Position numbers and translations under genes: made by a program. Below the pieces are notes generated by a model. It was not told where the DNA came from. It made no database searches and saw only the letters and a program-made list of their open reading frames with translations. Below are positions 36,767 to 49,779 of a stretch of 64,000 nucleotides of DNA, one piece after another (position 1 is the first letter of the stretch; each line of letters opens with the position of its first letter). Source of the stretch: Plectrocnemia conspersa (taxonomy: Eukaryota; Arthropoda; Insecta; Trichoptera; Polycentropodidae); assembly GCA_009617715.1 (NCBI GenBank), contig VTFK01000086.1:124001-188000 (forward strand), in the 5' to 3' direction.

Positions 36767-39602
36767 CTGCACAACCGTACTAAAACTCGCGGCACTCCTA
36801 GCCTTCACTTCTCAAGTGAGGCTTTTAATGTTTGTTCTATACTAAGTCCCGAAGACGCAGGTAGACATACGGAGAGCAAGTCACTTAGAAATTCATGAAC
36901 CGTAATCTGAAAATATAAATAAAAAAATATTATTTGCGATTCACGTCAGTGATCTAATAATAGATTGTTTTTGCATTATATTCCGATTCGGTTTCGTTAT
37001 CACCAGTGATATCAAATATTTGGAAACGACCATATGCTGCTGTCTCTCTAATTTTGGATACGCTGGGAGATTTTGCGTTATTGTTTTTAATCAAGATACT
37101 ATACCATAAATAAACATTACATTATTTGATGTTAATCATTAACTAATTGTACACGCTTAAATCAAATATAAAATATTTTACACTAAGGGTGTTTTCAAAT
37201 CTGCGAAAGAAAGAGATATACAACATGTGCGAAAAAATGTATTGCATTTAAAATAAAGTTTTATAAAAACTTATAAATATAATGTTAATATTTTTAAAAT
37301 ATTAATATAAATAGCTAAAACATAATATTTGCCAGCATTCATTACCTCGTTTATGAATAATCTATTATCACGTAAGAATAATGATAAGACTTATTATCTA
37401 TCATTGACGTACGTGATATGTATTTAATACAAATATATGTAGCTTCAATTACTGTACACAAATAGAAATTGCGAATATATGTATTAAATACATATATAAT
37501 AATTCCATAAAATTTAACTCAGGCTACTATTGTCGTTCTAGATCATTAACATATTTCAAACAAACTTATAATCTAAATTTACTAATATGTTGACAACCAT
37601 AACACCAAAAGATCAAAGCTGTCATTCAGCATACTACGCGAATACTTATCTATTTCTTTATATTTTTATTTTAGTTATTAAATTGCATATTTTTAAGCCA
37701 GCGTACCCATAAAAAAAATGCTTTCTGATTTCGCTTAAAACGTTATAGTAAAGTATATAGTTTATGTTTGCTTTTCAGCATTTCACCGATGTCTTTTCGG
37801 GTGCGGTTAAACCGAAAAACAAATATTTGAAAACAGCTCACATAGCTACATGCCAGCTTTGATGTTAGTTAGCTATAGCTTTATAAAGAGTCGGGTCTTG
37901 AAAAGATCAAACTAATATAAAATAAATTTACATAATATTATATAATACATATTCAACAATTTTGACATTTTTGTATTAAACTCCTATTAAAATATTATAA
38001 ATACATACATTAAAACTAAATATAAGTTTCTGGTTTATAACCATTTTCTAGTTCACAAAAAGAAATCAAAAAAAAAAAAAAAATATATTACGGAAATATT
38101 ACAAATTTTTTTGCAAAGTAAAATAAAAAAATATAAATTATTTAAATAATTAGAATCAAGACTATTTATAACAAATAGTTTTTTAACTAGGATTTAGGCA
38201 TTTTATGTTTATACTTAAATTTAAGTTTAAGCTGGAGATTAGTAAGTTAATATGGTCTCGCGTAATATTTTTTGTAGACATTAGAAATGCACTATGAAGT
38301 TAGTATAAAAAGTGTTAAAGATATTAATTAATCGCTTTATTTTTAATTACTGATTTCAGAAAAAAATACCGGTGTTACTCCAATCTAATTATTTGTGTAT
38401 ATAAAGAAAAACTATCAATGCCCATTTTACAGTTAATGTTTCAGGTGTCAATGGCAGTAAGAAATATTTATGATTTTTAGGGTGTAAAAGCTCTACTTGT
38501 AACGTCTGATAAAATACTTATTGGTTGAATAAACCTTATGTACAATGTAACAAAAACATATTAAAACAACTTTAGCTCATATAATGGTAACTGAAAGGTA
38601 AAATTTTATATTCTGCCCTAATAAAATTCCAACTTTATGCATCGAATTAAATTAAAACTATATTATGTCGCTCGTTAACGTTACACAAAGATATTAAAGC
38701 AACATTTGTAAAATATACGACATTGTATGAAATAAAATATTTTACTGAAACATTATCAAAATTGTAAAATCAGTATAAAATTACTGATTAGCTTTAAATA
38801 ATATATTAAACGATAATTTAATTTTGTAATTAAAACATCCATTTATTTATTTTCAACATAATATAATATTAATGAAAAACGTCTTATTGACTTCAAAAGC
38901 ATAGAAAATCGCGTCTGTACTCATTTTTAAAACCCAACGCACACAGAATTTTTTTTTTGTGAGTACTGTAATGCATTTTAACTGCAGTTTTTTTGCATTT
39001 AAGAAGCAGATCATTAAGTTTCGTGGGATTCATAATTGATATGGCGATTTTAAAATTAACGTTACTGCGATTGAGGTCTGGTAAAGTATGCCACGTCACG
39101 CGGTTTAAATTTTACCCTAAAACGAATTGTAAGATAAATTGCCTGAATCAAAAATATTAATACAGCTCATGTCATGTTTATTTCAGATATTCAGCTTTTA
39201 TAATTCAAATAAAAAAATATTAAATATATATAAAATATATATATAAATAAAAAAAGTAGCTTGATGTATATTTACCATAACAACATGCGTTAAATTCCTA
39301 TGAAAGGCTCTACATTTTTTTGGTATATTAACGTACTTTCCACGAAACGCGTAAACGAAATTTTCCGCATTGACTTGTTCCGCGAAACACGGACGTTAAA
39401 TTGCAATTTTATGAGTAATAATTTTCTAAAATGGATATTCGACGTTTGAGTTGCCAATACAAAGGCTGCATTAATTCGATGTGATTGCAATCTTTGCTAA
39501 AAATTAATTAAAATAATAAAAATAAAAATAATGTGTAAGACTCTTTTAAAGATAAGACTTTATTTTATTTAAAGATAAAAAATAGTAATTGTAATATTTA
39601 TC

Positions 39603-39695
39603 TTGAGTTGACAATCAAATACAGACTCGAAAAGGTGTCCTTTTTACTTACATAAGAGGATACATTGTCGAGTCTGTATTTGATTATAAACTCAA
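39603..39695. repeat. Foldback repeat, arms about 38 bp
   Basis: Left arm 39,603-39,640 starts TTGAGTTGACAATCAAATAC; right arm 39,658-39,695 ends GTATTTGATTATAAACTCAA. The arms share the core CAGACTCGA. The loop is 17 nt. Confidence 0.7.
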
Positions 39696-41039
39696 AGTAA
39701 ATATAGAAAAGGCAATTCTAGAAAACTTTTCTCCTATTTTATGACATTTTATACTATTTTATTAAATTATATAATGGTGTTATATGTCACAATTTGACTT
39801 AATAAATAAAATAAAATAAAATTTTAAGCGTACAGGTTGTATTAGTCGCTTTGGTAGTGAAACTTTGTAGCCAAATTAGCATAAATATGCAAAATTTATT
39901 GATAAAAAAATTGTATCAGACCATGCTGTTTTTAAAACCTTAAAGCTGATTTCAGCACAATTTTAGACGCCCGTGGTTTATTTTGTTTTGTACATAGGCA
40001 AATGATTTCACTTTATCTAAAATTTTATTTAAATAAAATATATTTATATTATTACAAAATTTATGTTAGCTAATAAGGCAATAATTTTATCAAGTAAAAT
40101 AGCAATTAATTAAATTATTATTAATTATTCTTGTAAAATATATATTTAATTAAAATGTCTAAAAAAATAAATTATATGCAAATTTATGAAAAGAGTCGCA
40201 CTGCAAGTGTAATTTAAGCTTTATAAATACACTAGATTTGTCTTAGCCAGCTATTTGCAGATGAAGATTATCCAGCTTATTATATACATATATTATCATC
40301 TTCTATGGTTATATGATAGTCGATTAAGTCTTTCTTGGTTAATAGTAATTTAAGTGTGAACTTTAAATTACCATAAAAGCAGCATTTTAATTTTAATTTA
40401 AATAAAATAATAATTTTCATGATTACTTTAAATAAAAATGGTTTTTGCCAGTATAAGCTCTGAATTTAAAGCTCTGCAAGCATTAATTAACTAATTGGAA
40501 TGAAATTTGATGCATATTTAATGCGATACTCACTAAATTAGCGTTTGATATGTTATTTATTAACTAATTTACAAAACGTCACATGAAATTATTAAAATAA
40601 TCTTTTTGCATATCTGCATATTGCAATGTAATTTAATAAATCAATCGTACTCGTATGTTCAACAACTTCATGTACATATGTAGGTACTTATAAAAAAAAC
40701 ACTCGTATTTTTTGATAGAACTAAATCAGTGAATCGTATGATTTTATGTACTAGATAAAAACGTATTTTTATACACAATTTTTTTATCCCAAGAGAGTGA
40801 TTAATAAATTTCGGTATCTTTAATACAATAATTTTTTATGATGGATAGGTACACGATATTATAATTTAATAACACAGTGCATTATATTATATTTTCCTTC
40901 ATTTTCACCATTGTGTAGCTACTGTTGTAGTAGTAAAAAGCGCCACAGAAATGTCTTTATATATGCAGGCAAGCAAAAACGAAAATTTCAATATGACTTT
41001 GTGTATGGCAAAATTTACAACAAAACTTTTGCTTTGCAT

Positions 41040-41130
41040 TTTTTTCAGAAAAGCTCCGACGCCGCCGAGCGGAACAGACGCCTTTCATCCTAACTTAATA
41101 GTATTCGCTTTTAGGCGGAAAAGCTCTGTA
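41040..41130. other. Short GC-rich patch
   Basis: A sharp GC-rich block (AGCTCCGACGCCGCCGAGCG and following) is set in AT-rich sequence, preceded on the plus strand by a good-looking acceptor (ttgcatttttttcag, ending at 41,049). The plus-strand reading KAPTPPSGTDAFHPN is short and no donor is obvious. It may be a fragment of a dispersed repeat rather than an exon. Confidence 0.3.
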
Positions 41131-42488
41131 GTGATAAAATTTAAACAGTCACATTAATGCTTTCTCCTTATTAATAGCATTGCTTCTTAAATAAATTAAA
41201 CTTAGTTTTCAATGATGCTATTTATTATATGTACTAAAATTAAATGCTTAGTTTTAAAAAAAATTAACTTGTTTCGCTAAATTGGTTAGATTATATATTA
41301 TAAGACAAAAAGAAATAATTAAATAAGAGATAAGTTACTTTAAATTGTTCAAGAAAATATTTATAAAATTCAAGTACCATATATTTTTCAGCTACAATTT
41401 TTAAATTAATTTAGTAAAAAGTTGTGTAAATATTTTACCTAGTCGTTTTAATTTGATCTTTTTATTGTAATATTATATCGATCATGATATATGAATTCGT
41501 TTGATCAGATAGCAACTCGATATATTGTTCTTTGACGTCTACAAATTTAAAATTCCAGAATATTTTTGGTACATAGACGTATAATAGAACAAACTAAATA
41601 TTTGCTTTCAACGTCTTCAAAAATACAGTAAATTTCTTATGGCTTAAGTTTGGAAATAATATAAAATTTATCATTTTAACTGACTGTATGCAGTGGAGGT
41701 TATATAAACCGTCATATTGAATTATGTTACGAAACATTTTTTCGTAAATGAAAACTTCATTTATTGCAACATAAGACAATTTTGGCAGAGGTAAGTTAGC
41801 ATTCCAGTCCATCCTCAGTAGAGGATATGAACTAGAATACCAATAAGCATATATGATACATTTGTTTTTTAGCAACACGTTACAATCAAGGCTCATTAAA
41901 TTAAAAAAAAAACATTCACGGGAAATAGTAATGTTTATTATAAGGTAACCTGTTATCATGATACTCTGGTGAACTTGATTCCTCTTTTAAAATGGTCTGA
42001 GAATCGACAGTTAGCTTGAATATTATGTTGCTACTGACGCCATAGATTATTATTTTTTTAAGAAAAAAATTGCATATTTTTATTCACTTGTTTCTAAATA
42101 TTGGTTTTGAATCTATTTCATTTTTTTCTACCGGTTCAAGCGCTTTATTGTTTGTAGTTTTCTAAAATATAATTTCCAATTATTAATTAGATAATAACTC
42201 ACTGACAAGAAAATACAATGGGCATGCATCATAGTTTCTTAATGAAAATATTTTTTTTATTTATTTTAAATATTTTTCGGTTTTATACCACTTTTTTGAC
42301 TTTGTAGATAAAATGCGTATTATTTCATCAGAATTTGAAAATGGTTTTGTTTTAAAATTACCAAATCAAAATTATTATTTCTCGAGAAAATAGCTGATTT
42401 CTAGAAAATTATCAAAAAACCTATTTTTGTTAACAATTAGTTTTGTAACACTCGCTGCCACGCCACCTACTAGATGAGGACCTCTCAC

Positions 42489-42551
42489 GGACATCATCCC
42501 TCCGCCAGCTTCTCCATCACCGCTCAGAGAAAACATCTCACCATTTATTGT
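42489..42551 (-). CDS. Possible upstream exon of the KCNQ gene
   Basis: A small GC-richer patch that on the minus strand follows a plausible acceptor (catatgttgcggcag, ending at 42,552). It could end at the donor TCC|gtgaga (42,489/42,488), giving 63 bp in phase 0. It would read TINGEMFSLSGDGEAGGGMM plus S; an ATG six codons in could be a start. Phase 0 is compatible with the in-phase acceptor proposed for the 36.5 kb exon. The coding-like composition continues past this donor (VRGPHLVGGVAAS) to about 42,445, so the exon may be longer. I do not recognise the peptide; the link to KCNQ is inferred only from strand, position and phase. Confidence 0.35.
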
Positions 42552-43184
42552 CTGCCGCAACATATGTAAATATAATGAAATAAAATTAAATTCCATACTG
42601 AGTCTCACTAGTTACGAAGGTACCCAAACCTTAAACTTTTGTGAAAGCTTTTAATAGAGATCGGAAGTATTTGTGTTGCAAAAAATTGTACGATTTTCTC
42701 AACTACTCAAATTAGTTTTATCTTTGCTTTAGTAATATAAGAACTACATTAATATTTGGACAAAAAAAAAATCTTATGGGAATTGGCAGATAGCAAAAAT
42801 GTATGAAGGGTTTTCACACATTTTTTTTCACGGAAAATTTCCTAACAAAATAATATGGTTGGTTAATTCGACTTTAAAAAGTTATTATAAGAATAATGTG
42901 TGATATGTTTTTAAAAATGATAAATGTTATAATAGTCTTCTGATTTTCTTAATTAATATGAATAATATTATTTACATGCTGAAATATTAGCAAAATATTA
43001 TTGTGAAAATAAAAAAATAAAGATATTATACATAAATAAATATATCTAAAATAATATACTGTGTAATTATAATCACATACTATTTTATTTAAAAAAATAT
43101 CTAAAGCTAAAAATGAGAATATTCATTTCTAAATAAATAAAAAACATCGAAAAACCAGAATGCATAGTTTGGTATAACACATTA

Positions 43185-43310
43185 TATTTGCTTTTGAACC
43201 GATTTTTAATAAACTACATTTCTGTATAATATACTCAACATTTTCATTAACAAAATTAACACCGAGTATTAATATGTGCCACACAACCCATAGTAGGTAA
43301 GTTAGCAATG
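43185..43310 (-). repeat. Unnamed dispersed repeat, copy c
   Basis: On the minus strand CTACTATGGGTTGTGTGGC then ACATATTA, matching copies a and b. No Helitron sequence was seen beside this copy. Confidence 0.5.
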
Positions 43311-44451
43311 TATGTATATCAAATAATGTTTATATATGTATATAAATAAACATATATATATACATATTTATAGTAGCAACATTGTCTCGGATTACGAAGT
43401 AAATTTTTGGCCTTATGTCTAATTTATTTGTCAGTTTTGATAAATTAGCTTCTTGGTGATTTAACTGCAGACGCGACATTTGCTCTCATTATATAGTAGG
43501 GGTCTGGAAAAAAATATTTTTAAAAGTCATGACCTCGCAGATGCTACTTTTTTCTATGGACTCTATATTAGTAAAAACTCATATTTTTTAAAACCTGTAA
43601 AACGACCGAAAGCTATTTATTATATTAATTTTATAATGCAAGAAATTTTTTTACGTATATATTGCTAAAAATGTGATATTTTTTTAACAATAGTCTCTGA
43701 CTCACTCGAAGTTATATAGTAGCAAATATAAAACATCCTGTGTATCTGGAATCGAACTTTCGCGTGCCAGTTCTTTGAAAATCGAGTGGTCTATTCACAT
43801 AAATCTCAATTTAGAATGAGCGTGCATGTATGTATGTACATATGTCTATAGGTACTGGAAATCAAAAGATTTATAGCATTTTTATTGCTGCATAATACAA
43901 TAGTTATACCTTATTGGTAAATAATGATAAAATAATTAGCATATCTACTTTAAAAAAGCTAAGGATAGACTTTTGTATAAATATATTATGTATATGAATT
44001 GTATTGCCGTTTCACTATGTGTGTCATATTAAAATAGAATACTGTTATCAATGCCATTTATCGTTTTCGTTGCAAAATATATGAAACACACCGCGACAGT
44101 CGATTAATAATACATTCATATGTCAACATTGATAATGAATTCACGTTTCAAAAGCTTTGCAAACGATATAAATGCTGACTGACTTTTAATGATTTGCGAA
44201 CCAAATCGCAATCAGAAATATAAAGCGCCCACGAATCTAATACAATAAAATTTTACTTATTTGCTTTCTTTAATATAAAATTTTTTATAGTTAAAGTTTT
44301 GATTATACCTGTAATTTAATATCTGCATTGTTTACTTATTAAGGTAAATAATATTTTATATTAGTATGAATAAATACTTGTTTTTAATATATGATAATTA
44401 TGTATTAAATATGTTTTAAAAAAACGATAAAATATTAAGCTTATATGTATG

Positions 44452-44512
44452 CATACGATGTGATAAAATGTTAACGACGAGATTATAAAATGACGGATTA
44501 TCACATCGTATG
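44452..44512. repeat. 15-bp perfect inverted repeat
   Basis: CATACGATGTGATAA (44,452-44,466) and its complement (44,498-44,512) with a 31-nt spacer. Weaker pairing extends outwards (CTTATATGTATG against GAATGACATAAG). Confidence 0.6.
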
Positions 44513-44699
44513 AATGACATAAGTTTAACTTTTATATTAACAATAAAAAATTTTAGAATAATAAAAACTATATATTTGACAATTTTATCATTATAAAGGT
44601 GACCTAACTTCAGTTTCTAAATTGAAAAAAAATCACACAAATTTAAGTATATTTTTTTATAAATCAAACATTTTATGAATTTCATTCATTATGAAAAAT

Positions 44700-45000
44700 A
44701 ATATCAATTAAATGGCCTCCTTTGCACCTTATTCAGCAGCCGATCCTTTCGTACATTTCGGCCGGTATCTCGGCTATAACTTAAGCGAATGTTGGTTTTT
44801 AGGTGCTCCAACGTTTCGGTTTTGCCGACGTAAACACGTCTCTTAGCGTAACGTAATCAAAACATGAATTAATGCGACCTTTTCACGCAAAAGCAACGTT
44901 GCGCCCGATTAAGCGATCCATTTCGTAAATTAAATTCTTGCCACTTTGAACAAGCGTGATTATTGACAGCTGTTTGTTTTACAGTGCTGCCAACATAAAA
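44700..45000. promoter_or_regulatory. Candidate enhancer with an Exd/Hox/Hth-like composite site
   Basis: A GC-richer island containing TGATTATTGACAG (44,957-44,969): a TGATTATTGA Pbx/Hox-like half directly joined to TGACAG, the Meis/Hth core, followed by the E-box CAGCTG. Binding is inferred from motif resemblance only. Confidence 0.3.
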
Positions 45001-46189
45001 AACTCGAATTAGATCACCCTGTTTATAATTATATTTTTATTAACTAGTTTCTTTAAATAATAAAATGTATATCTAGTATCAACATATATGTACCATATGT
45101 TAATAATTCGAGCAAGTTAGTTTAAAACTATGCAGAGAAATAAAAAAAACTCAAGGAAAAATTGAATTTAAAAATTAAAGCTAACTTTAAAAAATGTGCT
45201 TTATCGTAGTGCTATTTCATCATTGCAATTAAAATGTAATATTTAATAGAGTTATGCTACAAAACAAGTTACGTACTAAAATTAAATTAAAATTTATTTA
45301 ATATCAGCAGTGTCGCTCAGCTTGTCGAGTATCTTAGTAATTCTAATATTAGTTAAAATAATTTATACATGTATTAAAAATTATATTTGAAAAAAAATTC
45401 AGTTAAATACCAATACATATATTTGGTATAAGTCAGTGACTAAATCTTTATTAGATGTAAATTTGTGCATACTTTATTATAAATTTTAATTCGTCAGAAA
45501 TAAACGTCATATTACAAAATTCTTAAATGAAGAAATATATTATCGACTAATAAAGCATGACCAGAAAATGGTAGAGTTTGCGGAAACAGAGCGATAAAAA
45601 AATAGCGTCTTCCTGGATTTAATTAAATAAACTAGTCAAAAACCGACATCTTATGCAAAATGGGAAATAACGTTCATTCTTAATAAGTCACAAAATTTTT
45701 TTTACCGAATAGATGGAATAGACTTTCTATACAAAATATTTATTCTGGTACTCTCAAATAGCGAAGTTCTCTTTATCATTTTTTAAGCTGTAAACTACAT
45801 CAAATATTGGATCCAGACATACTGCCCAGTCTCTCTCAACTCTCGTCGACCGACCTCAGTCAGCTGCTCTTGTCTCCCCAACTCAGCTATTATGGATACC
45901 TGACAAACGCTGGCCACCGACTTTGAAGTAAGAAATTTGAGCTACACTAATACATCATAATTAAATAGTGAGTTTTTAGTAAAATATTTATTTGCCAGGC
46001 TAAAAGAACTTTAAAATTTAAATTGATGAACATTAATATAATAAGAATATATATTTGTAGATAAACAAATTTTATTCTCTTAATTCTCCGAGAATAAAAA
46101 TAGTACGAAGGATAAATATAAGTAGTCAGCCGGCACATATTAAATTAATTTATTTTTATTCAGAACCTCTAACGCGATCAATAAGCAAA

Positions 46190-46520
46190 AACGCCAACCG
46201 AAAGCGGAAAAGTCTCTCGCTTATAAAATAGCGCCTATAAACCTCGTTAGTCATACGGGCCATATTTTTTGTTGTTAATTTCGCCGAATCGGCTGCGTAA
46301 AAGAGGTCACAGAACTGGGGCTCGTTTTACGAGTCATCGAGTCGATTTATCATCCGGCGAGGTCCCAGACAGGAAAGGTCATTATTTTCCACAGAGCTCA
46401 TTTTGCGCTTCTACCCTCGAAGGTATTTGTGTGTATTTTTTATTCAAGGCCCTTATTGTTGTTTCACATGCTGACGCTAAAAAACCTACATATTTAATGG
46501 ACTCAACCTCGGCAGGGTGA
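46190..46520. promoter_or_regulatory. Candidate non-coding regulatory island
   Basis: GC-richer block with homeodomain-type sites (GCCATATTTT, TTTTACGAGTCA, GATTTATCAT). The 83-codon open frame here has no recognisable product. Regulatory role is inferred. Confidence 0.22.
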
Positions 46521-49239
46521 GAGCTGTACCTTCCCTCATAACTTGTTGATTAAAACGTTTTTTTCATCAACATAAATACAAGTAGGTCCAAAATTATCTT
46601 AGATGTTATTCAGTAAGACATCCTATTAACTTGTATGTAGTATTATGTTACAACTTTGCCACTAAGCGCTACACTGTTTTATAGCTGATTTGTGATACAA
46701 AAGATACAAACACGTTTTGAGTCTTGAGAGAAAAAGCGCATTTATAAATTCTGAATCAATGAATAAATTCAGTTGCGAAAGGTATAAAAGGTAGTTGCTG
46801 CATTAAAATACAAAATCTGTACTGGATAAGAAAAAAATTAAATAAACAAATAAACATTCAGAAATCCTGTTCTGGTTTGCTTATGATAGGTACAGTCCAA
46901 AAATATGTAGTTTTCACACTTTCACATACACTGGGCCATTATACACGTGCGATTTAAAACATAAATAAACACTGCATTACACACTAAATACTTGTGTTAA
47001 TAGAGAGGTAATGGAAAATCCTTTGCTTCTATAAACTAGTAGTATAGACGAACAATAAACGCACGACGCAAAGCGTATCTTCAACGCCATTGTAAAATTT
47101 GTCAATGTATTATAACTTTGTCATGTCGACTCTGTCGTTTACCTCTAAAACAATGTAAAGCGTTACTATCAAACTGTAGAACGAGAATAAAAGTTCTCTG
47201 GTGGTATTACTTTTACCACTGACTATCCATTGATCATAAATTGCACAGCAAAAATATATATTTAAAAAATAAAATAGTATTTTAAAATTAAAATTAGCTT
47301 CTAAGCTATTAAATAATTGGTAGTTTACTTGTTAATAAAGCTTCACATGTTATTAATAATAAATATACAAAGAGGCTGATCCATAATTCCGGCTAGTGTC
47401 GTCTAATATATTATTAACAAAATAATGATATGGTGCCAACGCATGTAACGTGTGTAGGGTGTTATTATACGATGGTGATGAAAATTTAAAAATTAGGTAC
47501 AAGGAAAATTTAATCTGACATTTGAAATATATATTTATATAACTATTTTATCTTTTTTCTAAAAAACAATCAATAACATACACATATCTGTGTATATATT
47601 ATTCAGAGTTGACGAGAAGCTTGGAACACAAAGATTCTTGTGATTTTTTTTAAATGGAAAAAATAAGACACTGCATAATTTTTGAGTTTGGTAAAAGCTA
47701 TATGCAACACAGACTATAAAAACGCTATATTTTTTAAGTTTTCGGTGAATATGTATTTTATACACACAAAATTAACATTTAATTTCAAATAGTTTAAGCC
47801 AAGAAATTAAGTACGAAAAGTTAATATTACAGTTGCTAACTGTCAACAGTTTATATCGAGCAAAATAAAATTATTATCCTATCGGTTTCAATACTAACAT
47901 TGACTTTGCAACTTATAGAATATTTCAATTGTTCGAATTATTTGCCCGATTTTTAACTATTAAATATTCGAATATTCGTTAAATATTCTTTTATATCTCG
48001 AATAAAATTTGAAAAAAAATTGTGTTTAGGTAATTGTGTTTTCTCTCATTATACCCGAGTGACTAGTGCCGCTCTAAAATCCATGCTACTTTATTTTGTT
48101 TCGAAGTGCGAAACAATAAGACGCTCCTTCTCAATAAAAATATACTTTTACGTCTAGTACCGAAAGGACCAAACTTCACGGTTGTATCTAATAGGACCGA
48201 AATTCGCAGAATTCGTTCGTTGAACGAAACAAAATGTTGAAAAGGGCCACCTTTTATTAGCGTTTAACGCTTATTATAAAAACAGGTATGTGACGCAAAT
48301 TTTTGTGAAGTTCTTGTTACGTTTTTGTATTTGTTGTTTTAATGTGGAAAGATTTTATTTTAATTAGTTTAATAATTCGATCATATTTCTCGTTATTTAA
48401 TTCACATGCAAATTCTTAAAAAACAAACAAAGACGCTGAATTAATTCAATCACAGCTGATCTTAATTCTAGTGATTTAATTTATATTCAATTCCGCACCA
48501 AGCTGTTCCAAAAATGATATACAACAGATAGTATGTTACTAATTTTATTTTTCACAAACTTTATATAATTAAAAAATAAATGCTTTGTTTTCCACACTAT
48601 TGTGAAATAAAAACACGCATTAGAAATTTTGGCATAAACATGTGTATAATTTACTAAAGCACGATAAAATGAGACATTTATTAAAAAAATCGTATTAGAG
48701 TTAAAATAAAATTCACTGCGTCTTATTATTTAATGTAAGCTACAGTTACTGAAAATAGAAGAATTGTTTTTAAAAAATTAAATCAAAGAATTATTTGTCA
48801 AAAATCTAACGTTTAATTAAAGCAGACTTGATTTTACTGAAAAAAATTTTCTTCTGCAGCGCATTTTTTATAAATGTAACAACACAGAATGATAAGGGTT
48901 TGTAATTTTATACATAAATTTTAAAACTGCCCATGTTTTGCTCCACCCTGGAAAAGGCTGAAATGATGTCCCTTAGCAAAAAATATAAAATATAAAATAT
49001 TTAATTTAACATTTCGCACAGCATTGTGTTATGCATATTTTATAAAATTCAAAAATTCAACGATTATCAAAGTAATTATTGATTAATTAAAATATTTATT
49101 AACCATTACAATAATTATTTTTTAAATAAATAATATTTTACGGAAAATTATGTGATTTTTGCACTAATTGGTTAAATAAATAAATATCAGTAAATATCAG
49201 ACACTGCTTCGCTATTGCTAAATTTGAGTACAATACATG

Positions 49240-49707
49240 TATAGTCCATCCAAGATGTTAACGCTCATCTTGTGTTGCATACATTTACATTTTTTCGCGA
49301 ATTTGTTTACACCGATAGGAAAACGTTACCAATACTAAATCAGGGCTATTTGGGCATACGTTGGAAATTTAATTAAAAATTATAATGTGTTATATTTTTA
49401 TTATAAATAATTTTCATGTTGTGGTATTTTGTAATGAATAAAACAATTCCTGTAATATTCTATCAGTATTTAAAAAAAATATTATATGGAACAGATATTC
49501 AACCTGGAGAGTGATTCCAAGATGTTTTTATTTAAATATGTATATAAATAAACAAAATAAGCAAAAAAGTGATATTTTACATTTTCCTCAACAAATTAAA
49601 TTAAAAAAAGGAAAAATTAATTGAACGTGTCATTTCACATGGTCATCCTAAAATATTTCTCACCAATACTAAATATCGATGAGCGTTCACATCTTGGATG
49701 GACTGTA
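49240..49707. mobile_element. Mariner-type MITE, 468 bp
   Basis: Terminal inverted repeats of about 30 bp: left TATAGTCCATCCAAGATGTT and onwards to AACGCTCATC; right, read inwards, TACAGTCCATCCAAGATGTG to AACGCTCATC. Each end begins with TA, consistent with a TA target as in Tc1/mariner elements. The interior is AT-rich with no coding capacity. Confidence 0.72.
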
Positions 49708-49779
49708 TGTATATGAATTAAACAAATACAATTAAAGTTCATTTAATAAATTTAACTAAATTTATTTGAATTGTGTGGA

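Noticed and set aside
36583..36845. Plus-strand frames of 66 and 86 codons across the GC-rich block
   Set aside because: They are the antisense shadow of the minus-strand exon, which has the better donor and matching phase.
41594..41959. 121-codon minus-strand frame
   Set aside because: AT-driven composition, no motif, no start context or splice sites that I can support.
43320..43375. ATATATGTATATAAATAAACATATAT tracts and other AT microsatellites
   Set aside because: Simple-sequence AT tracts occur all over the window and carry no specific signal.
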